A model generated the notes under the pieces. That model had not been told where the DNA came from. It saw only the letters and a list, made by a program, of their open reading frames with translations, and ran no database searches. Source: Chromatiales bacterium (lineage in GTDB: Bacteria > Pseudomonadota > Gammaproteobacteria > JACCYU01). From it: a stretch of 9,215 bases of DNA. This document shows, piece by piece, positions 1 to 6,553 of the stretch. The translations under genes and the position numbers were made by a program. The DNA is taken from assembly GCA_031177845.1 (NCBI GenBank), contig JAPSGG010000032.1, positions 1 to 9,215 of the forward strand, in the 5' to 3' direction. How positions within the stretch are numbered: position 1 is the first letter of the stretch; each line of letters starts with the position of its first letter.

Positions 1-435
1 GGTAGGTGCTGCGAGCACAATATGAACTATTGGCAGTTCGGCGATTATCTCGGGATCGGCGCGGGCGCGCACGGCAAGGTGTCCTGCGCGGCGACGCAGT
101 CCATAACCCGGCGCTGGAAGCAGCGGCAACCGCGGAAATATATGGCATCCGTATTTGATGGGCAGGCCACAGCAGGCGAGCGCTCGTTGAGCGCGGATGA
201 CGCGGTCATTGAATTCATGCTGAATGCGCTGCGCCTGACGGCCGGATTCGATTTGCGACTATTTGAAGAGCGGACCGGCCTACCCCGGGAGATACTGGCG
301 CCCCGATTGACCGAGCTTGTCCACAGGGAGCTGCTGTGGTGCGGCGATGACAAGATTGGGCCCACAGCCCTGGGGCAGCGTTTTCTAGACGATCTGACTG
401 CGTATTTTCTGCCAGACGATGAGCGCAATCATTGA
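1..435 (+). CDS. hemW: HemW (radical SAM-family heme chaperone), C-terminal part
   Basis: This is the 3' end of a gene that begins before the window; the frame is open from base 1 and stops with TGA at 433-435. The first visible residues, including the stretch NYWQFGDYLGIGAGAHGK, are the strongly conserved HemW signature near the end of the catalytic half. The rest matches the HemW C-terminal domain (FMLNALRLTAGFDLRLFEERTGL, then a winged-helix-like segment ending in ALGQRFLDDLTAYFLPD). HemW, formerly annotated as oxygen-independent coproporphyrinogen oxidase-like HemN, binds heme and is thought to deliver it to membrane hemoproteins. The 4Fe-4S CxxxCxxC motif lies upstream and cannot be seen. 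The ATG at 22 is internal to the conserved domain and is not a start. The end overlaps the next gene by 17 bases. Confidence 0.93.
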   Translation, partial: GRCCEHNMNYWQFGDYLGIGAGAHGKVSCAATQSITRRWKQRQPRKYMASVFDGQATAGERSLSADDAVIEFMLNALRLTAGFDLRLFEERTGLPREILAPRLTELVHRELLWCGDDKIGPTALGQRFLDDLTAYFLPDDERNH

Positions 436-616
436 AGATCTCGTAGTGATCTGTCCTTATTGCGGCCAGTCGATGGAGATCGATGTGGATTGCACCGGAG
501 GTGATCAGTCCTATTACGAGGACTGCCAGACCTGTTGCATGCCCGTTCGATTCCTGATCAACGTGGACGAGCACGGCAATCTCTCACGCTGTACCGCGCG
601 CCGAGACGATGAATAA
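419..616 (+). CDS. CPXCG motif-containing cysteine-rich small protein
   Basis: A 65-residue protein with CPYCG at residues 12-16, then a conserved acidic/aromatic segment with YYEDCQTCC around residues 32-40. These four to six cysteines (C12, C15, C25, C36, C39, C40) are the pattern of the small CPXCG cysteine-rich family, which probably forms a metal (zinc)-binding knuckle. Biochemical function is not known. The ATG at 419 lies inside the end of hemW and the stop TAA (614-616) lies inside the start of the following Rof-like gene, so the three genes are likely cotranscribed and translationally coupled. No strong ribosome binding site precedes it, which fits coupling to hemW. The family call rests on the motif and length; the role is unassigned. 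Confidence 0.85.
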   Translation: MSAIIEDLVVICPYCGQSMEIDVDCTGGDQSYYEDCQTCCMPVRFLINVDEHGNLSRCTARRDDE

Positions 617-854
617 GCTATACGTTCCCATACCTTGCGATATCTATAGCCGGTACGAACTCGCCATTCTGCGCGGGCAATCGCTGCGGGTCGCCTGGCG
701 AGGCGCCCGCGGAATCGACCGCATCGAGCATCTGAAACCAGTGGATCTGCGCACCCGCTCGGGCGGTGAGTATATGATTGCCCGCAATCGGCTGGGGCAA
801 CGTCGCGTCATGCGGCTGGACAGGATCATCAACACGCTGTCGACCGACGCGTGA
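609..854 (+). CDS. rof: Rof (YaeO)-like Rho-binding antiterminator
   Basis: An 81-residue protein whose N-terminus (Y5-x-P-I-x-C10-D11-x-Y13 ... E17-L-A) matches by memory the start of E. coli Rof/YaeO (YQPINCDDYDNLELA). The C-terminal MRLDRI corresponds to LRLDKI of the E. coli protein, and length and spacing agree. Rof folds as a small Sm-like beta barrel that binds Rho near its primary RNA site and inhibits Rho-dependent termination. The central loop (residues about 31-55) is more basic than in E. coli and poorly conserved. The ATG at 609 overlaps the previous stop by 8 bases, implying coupled translation. The gene ends the hemW cluster. I infer Rho binding from family membership only. Confidence 0.78.
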   Translation: MNKLYVPIPCDIYSRYELAILRGQSLRVAWRGARGIDRIEHLKPVDLRTRSGGEYMIARNRLGQRRVMRLDRIINTLSTDA

Positions 855-1094
855 GACCAGAGCTGACTGCCGCACCGGAAACTGCGCCACGCTCCTTGGT
901 AATGGCGTGCTTTATGTACGCACAGCGGGGGTGGTTAGCGCAGGCTGTGGGTGCCTCAGTAATCTAGTTTTCATTTGATCTCGATAGACCAAGAAAATAC
1001 ATACACTTGCGAATTTGGCTAGTTTTTAAGCACTACAAGCGCTGCGCCCTATACGCGGTCATTTCCCGCGATTTGCCCAAGATGCTCCACAAAG

Positions 1095-1117
1095 ATATCC
1101 ACAGATATTGTGGATAA
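1095..1117. promoter_or_regulatory. Inverted pair of DnaA-box-like sites
   Basis: TGTGGATAA at 1109-1117 is an exact match (reverse strand) to the DnaA consensus TTATCCACA. ATATCCACA at 1095-1103 is the same nonamer on the forward strand with one mismatch. Together they make an 8-bp perfect inverted repeat (1096-1103 and 1109-1116) around a 5-base spacer. A weaker third copy, TGCTCCACA, sits at 1083-1091, twelve bases upstream of the second. The cluster lies in the AT-rich part of the longest intergenic stretch here. It could bind DnaA to regulate rpmE, titrate DnaA, or instead be a dyad operator for another regulator or a transcript hairpin. Confidence 0.5.
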
Positions 1118-1166
1118 CATTGCAACCTCAACTACAACAAAGGCTTAGATAACAAGGATATGGTGC

Positions 1167-1196
1167 GCGGCGTTGCGGAAATGTAAACAGCGCCGC
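1167..1196 (+). promoter_or_regulatory. Hairpin in the presumed rpmE 5' leader
   Basis: GCGGCGTTG (1167-1175) can pair with CAGCGCCGC (1188-1196) as nine base pairs including one G-U wobble, closing a 12-base loop. It lies about 75 bases before the rpmE start, in the likely 5' untranslated region. No T-run follows at once, so it is not a standard terminator. Autogenous control of rpmE by bL31 through its 5' leader is known in gammaproteobacteria, so this is a candidate element of such a leader, but I cannot match it to a described structure by eye. Confidence 0.35.
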
Positions 1197-1270
1197 CTCG
1201 GCCTTGCCGCTCAAGCTGCACTTACGTATCATCCGCTGCCTTATTTTTTTATCCAATGGCGAGACGATCC

Positions 1271-1477
1271 ATGAAGGCAGGTATACATCCCGACTATCAC
1301 GAAGTCACGGTCCATTGTAGCTGCGGCAACAGTTTCAAGACGCGCTCCACCTATGGCGGCGAAGCACTGCAAATCGAGGTATGTGCGCAGTGCCACCCGT
1401 TCTTCACGGGCAAGCAGAAGATCCTCGACACCGCTGGACAAGTCGATAAATTCCGCCGGCGTTTCGGCCACAGCTAG
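1271..1477 (+). CDS. rpmE: 50S ribosomal protein L31 (bL31), zinc-binding type
   Basis: A 68-residue protein beginning [19 protein letters not shown], the classic bL31 N-terminus, with four cysteines C16, C18, C38 and C41 forming the zinc-ribbon set (C+ paralog). It ends KFRRRFG, the typical L31 tail. bL31 sits on the large subunit and contributes to the B1b intersubunit bridge. An in-frame ATG at 1256 would add MARRS, but it lacks a ribosome binding site, whereas the ATG at 1271 fits the family length and is preceded by GGCGAGA (1258-1264) at proper spacing. In many bacteria a zinc-free paralog replaces this form under zinc limitation; none is in the window. The thermonuclease gene begins 14 bases after its stop. 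Confidence 0.96.
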   Translation: MKAGIHPDYHEVTVHCSCGNSFKTRSTYGGEALQIEVCAQCHPFFTGKQKILDTAGQVDKFRRRFGHS

Positions 1478-1491
1478 CCGTTCTCGTTTAC

Positions 1492-2271
1492 ATGAGGGGC
1501 AACGCCCGCCTGGCGCGCTGGTGGATCCTGGGCGCCGGTGTGATGCTCGTCCTTACAGCGCGCGCGGATGCCTGCCCAGCGGAATGCGTTGATGAAGAAG
1601 CCCATGTCGCGAAGGTGTATGACGGCGACACCGTGCGCCTTAGAGATGGGCGGAGGCTTCGCCTGATTGGCCTCGATGCACCCGAACTGGGCCACGACGG
1701 CGAGGCGTCGGAGCCCTTCGCCCAGCAGGCGACCGATACACTTAATGCCCTGCTGGCGCGGCATGGTTATCGCGTGTTGCTGCGCTATGGCGTTGAGCGG
1801 CGAGACGATTACGGGCGCTGGCTTGCGCATCTTTACCTGCCGGACAAGACCAGCATCACCGCCCACCTATTAAGCTCGGGTCTGGCCACGCAACTGACGG
1901 TGCCACCAGATACCTATCAGATCGATTGCTACCGCCAGGCCGAGGCGCAGGCCCACGCCAAGGATATGGGCATTTGGCGCTTGCCGAAATATCAGGTCGT
2001 CGCATCCACCGATATCGAACCGAACGCGCGGGGATTTCGCCGCGTGCGGGGAACTGTCGTGCGGTTCGGTCACAGCCGAAGCTCTGTGTGGCTTAATCTT
2101 GAAGGCGGTATCGCATTGCGGATCGAGCGAGAGGATCTCGGAAACTTTCCGCACTGGGACCTCGCCAGCCTAGACGGAAAACAGGTGGTCGCGCGCGGCT
2201 GGTTGTACGAGCACAGTGGCGAACTGCGCATGCAGATTCGCCATCCTGCTGCACTCGAGCTTGTACATTAG
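1492..2271 (+). CDS. Exported thermonuclease-family (SNase-like) nuclease
   Basis: A 259-residue protein with an apparent signal peptide: basic start, hydrophobic WWILGAGVMLVLTA (10-23) and likely cleavage after A25-D-A27. The SNase fold follows: YDGDTVRL (43-50), RLRLIGLDAPE (55-65) and YGRWLAHLYL (107-116). By alignment to staphylococcal nuclease, D44, R57, D62, E65 and R109 correspond to D21, R35, D40, E43 and R87, so the calcium-dependent active site looks intact. The SNase domain ends with KDMGIW near residue 163. Residues 175-259 form an extra C-terminal beta-rich segment of unknown role. It likely acts on DNA or RNA outside the cytoplasm. The gene follows rpmE by 14 bases and may share its transcript; a good ribosome site is not visible. 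Start choice is supported by the signal peptide. Confidence 0.88.
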   Translation: MRGNARLARWWILGAGVMLVLTARADACPAECVDEEAHVAKVYDGDTVRLRDGRRLRLIGLDAPELGHDGEASEPFAQQATDTLNALLARHGYRVLLRYGVERRDDYGRWLAHLYLPDKTSITAHLLSSGLATQLTVPPDTYQIDCYRQAEAQAHAKDMGIWRLPKYQVVASTDIEPNARGFRRVRGTVVRFGHSRSSVWLNLEGGIALRIEREDLGNFPHWDLASLDGKQVVARGWLYEHSGELRMQIRHPAALELVH

Positions 2272-2337
2272 CCTTTGTCGCCGCTCTCGCTACGAGGGCG
2301 ATGCACCGCATGATCCTGATCGGCCCGGTCGTCGAGG

Positions 2338-3237
2338 ATGACGGACGCTCGCGTTTACCTGGTCGACGCCAGCATCTATATCTGCCGCGCATGGTTTGCA
2401 CTGCCCTTGAGCATCGTCGATCGTGAGGGAAATGCGGCGAATGCGCTCTTAGGCTTCATCGATTTCGTGGCACAGCTGCTCGCTGAGAGCAGTCTTGCCC
2501 AGATCGCGTTCGTATTCGACGGAAGTCCGCGCACTTCATTCCGGAGGGAGATCTATCCCGACTATAAAGCCAATCGTCCGGCCGCACCTTTGGCGCTCAA
2601 GCGCCAGTTTCTGCTGTGTCGCGAATTCATTCGCGCTGTCGGCTGTCTGGATCTCAGCAGCGATGGTCATGAAGCCGATGACCTGATCGGCGCACTGACT
2701 GTGTGGGCGCGCGCTCGAGGTTATTCATGCACAATTGTCAGTGGCGATAAAGACCTCGCGCAGTTGTTGCAGGATGGCGATCTCTGGTGGGACTTCGCTA
2801 AAGGCACTGTGCTGGACTCGAAAGGCGTAGAAAAGCGCTTCGGCGTGCGTCCCGATCAGATCGCAGACTGGCTTGCGATCGCCGGCGACAAGGTCGACAA
2901 CATACCGGGCGTGCCCGGCATCGGATTGGCAACCGCTGCGAAATTGCTGCGCAGCTTCGATACGCTCGAAAATATCCTGAGCCATACCGCTAAGATTGGG
3001 ACGATGAAGATGCGAGGTGCCGCCCGCGCGCGGCAGTTGATTGAGACGCATCGGGATACTTTGCGCCTGGCGCAACGACTTACCCGTATCGACTGTGAGG
3101 CGAGGCTCCCCGAACCGCTGCAGTTGACGCCCGGAAATGCCGACACTGCGCAACTGGATGCCATATTTGATAAGCTAAGCGACGGTGCGCGGGAGCGCTG
3201 GTATCTGAATACGCATGCCGCAATAGCGGTGCGGTAA
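2338..3237 (+). CDS. Stand-alone 5'-3' exonuclease (PolA N-domain/FEN family)
   Basis: A 299-residue protein equal to the 5' nuclease domain of DNA polymerase I without a polymerase part. Motifs in order are YLVDASIYI (D10), FVFDG (D61), YPDYKANRP (73-81), HEADDLIG (E112, D114, D115), VSGDKDL (D137, D139), and the helix-3-turn-helix GDKVDNIPGVPGIG (D184, D187, then 191-196). All nine acidic metal ligands expected of an active FEN are present, unlike E. coli Xni/ExoIX, which I recall as lacking part of the set. It probably removes 5' flaps or RNA primers in the cytoplasm. The start ATG has GAGG directly adjacent, so ribosome binding is not ideal and a slightly different start cannot be excluded; the conserved domain begins at residue 6. 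A gap of 66 bases separates it from the thermonuclease. Confidence 0.9.
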   Translation: MTDARVYLVDASIYICRAWFALPLSIVDREGNAANALLGFIDFVAQLLAESSLAQIAFVFDGSPRTSFRREIYPDYKANRPAAPLALKRQFLLCREFIRAVGCLDLSSDGHEADDLIGALTVWARARGYSCTIVSGDKDLAQLLQDGDLWWDFAKGTVLDSKGVEKRFGVRPDQIADWLAIAGDKVDNIPGVPGIGLATAAKLLRSFDTLENILSHTAKIGTMKMRGAARARQLIETHRDTLRLAQRLTRIDCEARLPEPLQLTPGNADTAQLDAIFDKLSDGARERWYLNTHAAIAVR

Positions 3238-3346
3238 CCGAGACAGATGCGGCACCAGTGCAGCCGTTTAGCGCAATCCCAACATTATGAACGGCATAGA
3301 AGCCGTCGCACTTTCCCATCAATCTGAATGACGCAGGCATAATCAG

Positions 3347-5071
3347 ATGGGACGAATAAGCCCGTACTTCGATATTAAGAAAGATTCAAAAGGCAATGAG
3401 TACATGGAGGTATATCTAGAGGGCATCGCCCTACTGCGGCTCGTGCTGAGCAACAAGGGCACCTCCTTCACGCAGGACGAGCGCGTTGAGCTTGGGCTGG
3501 ACGGCTTGCTACCGCCGCAAGTCAATACGCTGGAGCAGCAGGTGGATCGGGTCTATCGCGGGTACCTGCGCGTTTCCGATCCGCTAGGTAAATACCAGTA
3601 CCTGCGGGCCGTACAGGAACGCTCGGAGATTCTGTTTTACGCCCTGCTGGCGGCCCATTTGGAAGAGATGCTGCCCATCGTGTACACGCCCACGGTAGGC
3701 CAGGCGGTGCAGGAATACAGCTACATCTACCAAAATCCGCGTGGTCTGTCTTTCTCGCCGCTCAACATCGACCGCGCCAACACGGTGGTAAAAAGCTATC
3801 CCTGGTACGACGTGCGGATGATCGTGGCAACTGATTCGTCGGCGATCCTAGGGCTAGGCGATCAAGGCTACGGCGGACTCGCCATCGCCATCGGCAAGCT
3901 TGCGCTGTATACCGTCGGCGGCGGCGTTAGTCCGTTTCACACTTGTCCGGTGAAATTGGATGTGGGTACTGATCGCCTCGATCTGATTAATGATCCCACC
4001 TATCTGGGCGTGCGCCAGCGGCGCATGCGCGGCGAGAGCTATCTGGCTTTCGTCGATAAGTTCGTGCAGGCGGTACACGGGCGTTGGCCGAAGGCGATCA
4101 TTCAGTGGGAAGACCTGTCGAAGGAAGTCGCCTTCAAGGTGCTGGAGCGCTACCGCAAGGAGATTCCCTGTTTCAACGACGACATCCAGGGAACCGGTGC
4201 GGTGGCAGTGGCCGGGCTGATCTCGGCCTGCCGCCTGAAGGGCGAGTCGCTCGGCGATCAGAAGATCGTCGTGTTCGGCGCCGGCGCGGGTGGCATCGGT
4301 GTAGCCTGGGCCATCGTCGAAGCGCTCGTGCGCGAGGGCTTAAGCCGCGCGGACGCCCATGCCCGCGTGTTCGTGCTCGATTCCAAGGGCCTTGTGGTCG
4401 AGGGCCGCGCCATGGATCCACACAAACAACCCTTCGCGCAAGATCCGGAGCGGATCTCTGGCTGGCGGGTTGCGGGTCCGGTCCCGACCCTCCTTGAAAC
4501 CATTCAAAACGGTGCGGCCACTGTGCTGCTGGGTCTAAGCGGTCAGACCGGGGCCTTCAGCCAGCCGATCGTCACCGCGCTATGTCAGAACACCGCGCGC
4601 CCGGTGGTCTTTGCGCTTTCTAACCCGACCTCCGTGAGCGAGGCTCTACCGGAGGACGTGGTCAAGTGGAGCGATGGGCGGGCCATCATCGCGACCGGCA
4701 GTCCGTTCCCAGACGTTAGCTACAAGGGCTCGATCTATCCTATCGGCCAAGGCAATAATGCCTTCATCTTTCCCGGCCTGGGTTTTGCGTCCATCCTCAG
4801 CGAGTGCCGCGAAATCACCGACAATATGGTATTGGAGGCAGCGTACGCGCTGACCGATTACACCGCCGCCAAACATCTGGACGCAGGCCGCGTGTATCCG
4901 CCGGTGCGCGAGTTGCAGGAGGTCAGCGTACGAGTGGCAGTGCGGGTCATCCGTTGTGCGTTAAATGACAAGGTGGCGGGCAAGGTGGACCTGGACGGGC
5001 GCGACCTCGACGCCTATGTGCGCTCGCGCTTCTGGAAGCCGCGTTATCTGCCCTTCGTGCGGGGACAATAG
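3347..5071 (+). CDS. Malic enzyme (oxaloacetate-decarboxylating malate dehydrogenase)
   Basis: A 574-residue protein, the size of the large malic enzymes (SfcA/MaeA and eukaryotic type), converting malate to pyruvate and CO2 while reducing NAD(P). Catalytic residues fall where expected: Y113 in YTPTVGQA, K184 in IGKLALY, metal ligands E255 (WEDLS) and D278/D279 (CFNDDIQGTGAV). The Rossmann motif GAGAGGIG is at 311-318, LSNPTS at 425-430 and GQGNNAF at 467-473. The usual GLGDLG reads GLGDQG here. Lys360, aligned by eye with residue 362 of animal enzymes, hints at NADP use, but this is uncertain. It would supply pyruvate and reducing power. The start ATG is preceded by an AGG nine bases upstream. 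It follows the exonuclease by 109 bases and is convergent with spoVR. Confidence 0.93.
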   Translation: MGRISPYFDIKKDSKGNEYMEVYLEGIALLRLVLSNKGTSFTQDERVELGLDGLLPPQVNTLEQQVDRVYRGYLRVSDPLGKYQYLRAVQERSEILFYALLAAHLEEMLPIVYTPTVGQAVQEYSYIYQNPRGLSFSPLNIDRANTVVKSYPWYDVRMIVATDSSAILGLGDQGYGGLAIAIGKLALYTVGGGVSPFHTCPVKLDVGTDRLDLINDPTYLGVRQRRMRGESYLAFVDKFVQAVHGRWPKAIIQWEDLSKEVAFKVLERYRKEIPCFNDDIQGTGAVAVAGLISACRLKGESLGDQKIVVFGAGAGGIGVAWAIVEALVREGLSRADAHARVFVLDSKGLVVEGRAMDPHKQPFAQDPERISGWRVAGPVPTLLETIQNGAATVLLGLSGQTGAFSQPIVTALCQNTARPVVFALSNPTSVSEALPEDVVKWSDGRAIIATGSPFPDVSYKGSIYPIGQGNNAFIFPGLGFASILSECREITDNMVLEAAYALTDYTAAKHLDAGRVYPPVRELQEVSVRVAVRVIRCALNDKVAGKVDLDGRDLDAYVRSRFWKPRYLPFVRGQ

Positions 5072-5073
5072 CT

Positions 5074-5119
5074 AGGGATAGGGACGCGGAAGAGTCTTTG
5101 CCTTTATCCCTATTTCCCT
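5074..5119. terminator. Imperfect inverted repeat between convergent genes
   Basis: AGGGATAGGGA (5074-5084) faces TCCCTATTTCCCT (5107-5119) across a 22-base loop, with a two-base bulge. It sits right after the malic enzyme stop and before the spoVR stop, where a bidirectional terminator is expected. Neither strand shows a clear T-run after the stem, so an intrinsic terminator is only a possibility. Confidence 0.3.
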
Positions 5120-5137
5120 CTGCAGATGTCCTAAAGC

Positions 5138-6508
5138 TTAGCTGGACCCGGCGGTCAGAACCTTCTCTTCGCCCCGTTCATCCTGCGTGTACAACACCAC
5201 GGGGCGCCGCCATACGCGGTGGATGTACTCCAGTACCTTGAGCGCACGCTGCGCGTCTAGGCCGCGTCCGTCGATCTGGCATTCATGGCGCAGTTCAAGC
5301 GTGCCATCGGTCTGCACCTTGGAGGCAGCAATGGTGGGCGCGCCGAAGTTGAATTTCGTGCTTAGCAGTGATTCGCGCAGGTCATTGATGTCGGCTTCCT
5401 CTACCTTGATTTCGCCGTTTTTCTTGGCCGTATAACCGAACAGGTTCAGTTCTGCGGCCAAATTCTCGTCCAGATAATTACGCACAAAGCTGAAGTCGTC
5501 GTCCTCGATCATGATCTTGCGCGCGGCATCCAGCCCTTGGGACTCGACAATCTTACTCCACATCGAGAAGCCCAGGTAATAGGGGTTCACTGACAAAGCG
5601 ATCTGCTGCTCGCCAGCGTAGGGGCGCACCACGTCCGAGTGCGTCTTGATGGCGTCGAGATACACCTGCTGTGGGAGAAAGCCCGCCTCGCTCAACAGCC
5701 GCGCGTGCCAATACGATGCCCAGCCCTCGTTCATGATCTGGCAGGCGAACACTGGGTAAAAGTAGAAAGACTCCTCGCGTACCGCCAGAAAGATATCGCG
5801 CTCCCAGTCCTCAAGCTCCGGTGCATAATGGGCGATGAACCATAGCAGGTCGTACTCGGGATGCGGCGGCAGCGGCGCGCGCCGTTTTGCGGTGTGGCCA
5901 TCCGTATCGGCCTGCTCCGTGAGCAGTACGCCGAACCGGGCGTGGAATTCATCGGTGGTAGGCTTCTTTGTATCCGGCAGATACTGCGGATACAAAGGCC
6001 GGCGCAACTGCTTATGCACATCGATGTGCTGCTCCAGCGCCAACGCCGCATCCAGCACCGCCTCCACGCGCTGCTCGCTGTGTTCGTGGATGGCCGCTGC
6101 GATGTGGCGTGCATGCGAGGCCGCCTGCTCAACGATGTGATAGCCGACCTGTTCCTGACTGCGCCGGAACAAGATGTTGTTCTTGGCGAAATCCGCATGC
6201 CCCAGCACATGCGCAGTGACCAGGGTGTTCTCTTCCAAGCTATTGTTGTGGGCCAGATAGGCACGCCCGGGGTTACCCGGAAACACGACCTCGAAGAGGC
6301 GCGAATGGCCCATGCGGTGCTGGATAAGCTGGTAGATGTAGCGCACGCCGAATGACCAATGCGGCATGCGCACCGGCAACCCATACACCGCCACTTCCAT
6401 CATAAAGCTGTCCGGTACCAGCTCAAAGTCGACTGGAAAATAATCCAGGCCCGCCTGCCTGGCGAGCGCCTCCAACTTATCGGTATAGCCGCGTAGATGT
6501 TCAGCCAT
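5138..6508 (-). CDS. spoVR: SpoVR family protein
   Basis: A 456-residue protein covering the SpoVR domain. Recognisable blocks are AHVLGHADFAKNN (99-111), HIDVHKQLRRPLYP (161-174), NEGWASYWH (260-268) and NPYYLGFSMW (308-317). The many conserved His, Glu and Asn residues are suggestive of metal binding, but the activity is unknown. The family was named for a Bacillus spore cortex phenotype and is also common in non-sporulating Proteobacteria (E. coli YcgB), where it accompanies prkA and yeaH. Its AHVLGH block looks, from memory, nearer the Bacillus style than YcgB. The start ATG (6508) is 45 bases downstream of the yeaH stop, and it is the last gene of the minus-strand operon. No signal peptide or membrane segment is seen. 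Confidence 0.93.
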   Translation of the reverse strand: MAEHLRGYTDKLEALARQAGLDYFPVDFELVPDSFMMEVAVYGLPVRMPHWSFGVRYIYQLIQHRMGHSRLFEVVFPGNPGRAYLAHNNSLEENTLVTAHVLGHADFAKNNILFRRSQEQVGYHIVEQAASHARHIAAAIHEHSEQRVEAVLDAALALEQHIDVHKQLRRPLYPQYLPDTKKPTTDEFHARFGVLLTEQADTDGHTAKRRAPLPPHPEYDLLWFIAHYAPELEDWERDIFLAVREESFYFYPVFACQIMNEGWASYWHARLLSEAGFLPQQVYLDAIKTHSDVVRPYAGEQQIALSVNPYYLGFSMWSKIVESQGLDAARKIMIEDDDFSFVRNYLDENLAAELNLFGYTAKKNGEIKVEEADINDLRESLLSTKFNFGAPTIAASKVQTDGTLELRHECQIDGRGLDAQRALKVLEYIHRVWRRPVVLYTQDERGEEKVLTAGSS

Positions 6509-6553
6509 GACCGCCGTGCGCCACCGTTTCCTGCTGTGATGCGCCGCGTGACA

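Larger units (their letters stand above)
855..1270. other. Long non-coding region between the hemW cluster and rpmE
   Basis: About 400 bases without a convincing gene. The first 100 bases resemble the flanking GC-rich DNA; from about 960 to 1160 the sequence becomes clearly AT-richer. I see DnaA-box-like nonamers at 1083-1117 and a hairpin at 1167-1196, listed separately. A possible sigma-70 promoter is TTGATC (975-980), a 17-base spacer, then TACATA (998-1003); another weak pair is TTGCAA (1120-1125) with TTAGAT (1145-1150) at a long 19-base spacing. Either could drive rpmE but neither is close to consensus. No T-tracted intrinsic terminator for the hemW cluster is visible; ending by Rho would be possible but is not shown. 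Confidence 0.6.

Noticed and set aside
905..921. Six-pair hairpin as a terminator of the hemW cluster
   Set aside because: Contains a G-U pair, is short, and no T-run follows.
1054..1070. CGCGG/CCGCG stem in the intergenic region
   Set aside because: Only five pairs with a seven-base loop and no T-run; likely chance in GC-rich DNA.
1160..1186. Possible 8-codon leader peptide (ATG at 1160, TAA at 1184) after AAGGA
   Set aside because: The Shine-Dalgarno-like run is only one base from the ATG and the peptide has no repeated regulatory codons.
1256..1270. Upstream ATG giving rpmE five extra residues
   Set aside because: No ribosome binding site ahead of it, and family members start at the MKAGIHP position, which has GGCGAGA at good spacing.
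4084..4497. Open frame of 137 codons on the + strand
   Set aside because: Out-of-frame overlap with the catalytic core of the malic enzyme; Arg/Gly-rich shadow.
5861..6355. Open frame of 164 codons on the + strand
   Set aside because: It lies wholly antisense to spoVR, whose protein has clear family motifs; the frame is a GC-driven shadow and its translation shows no recognisable domain.
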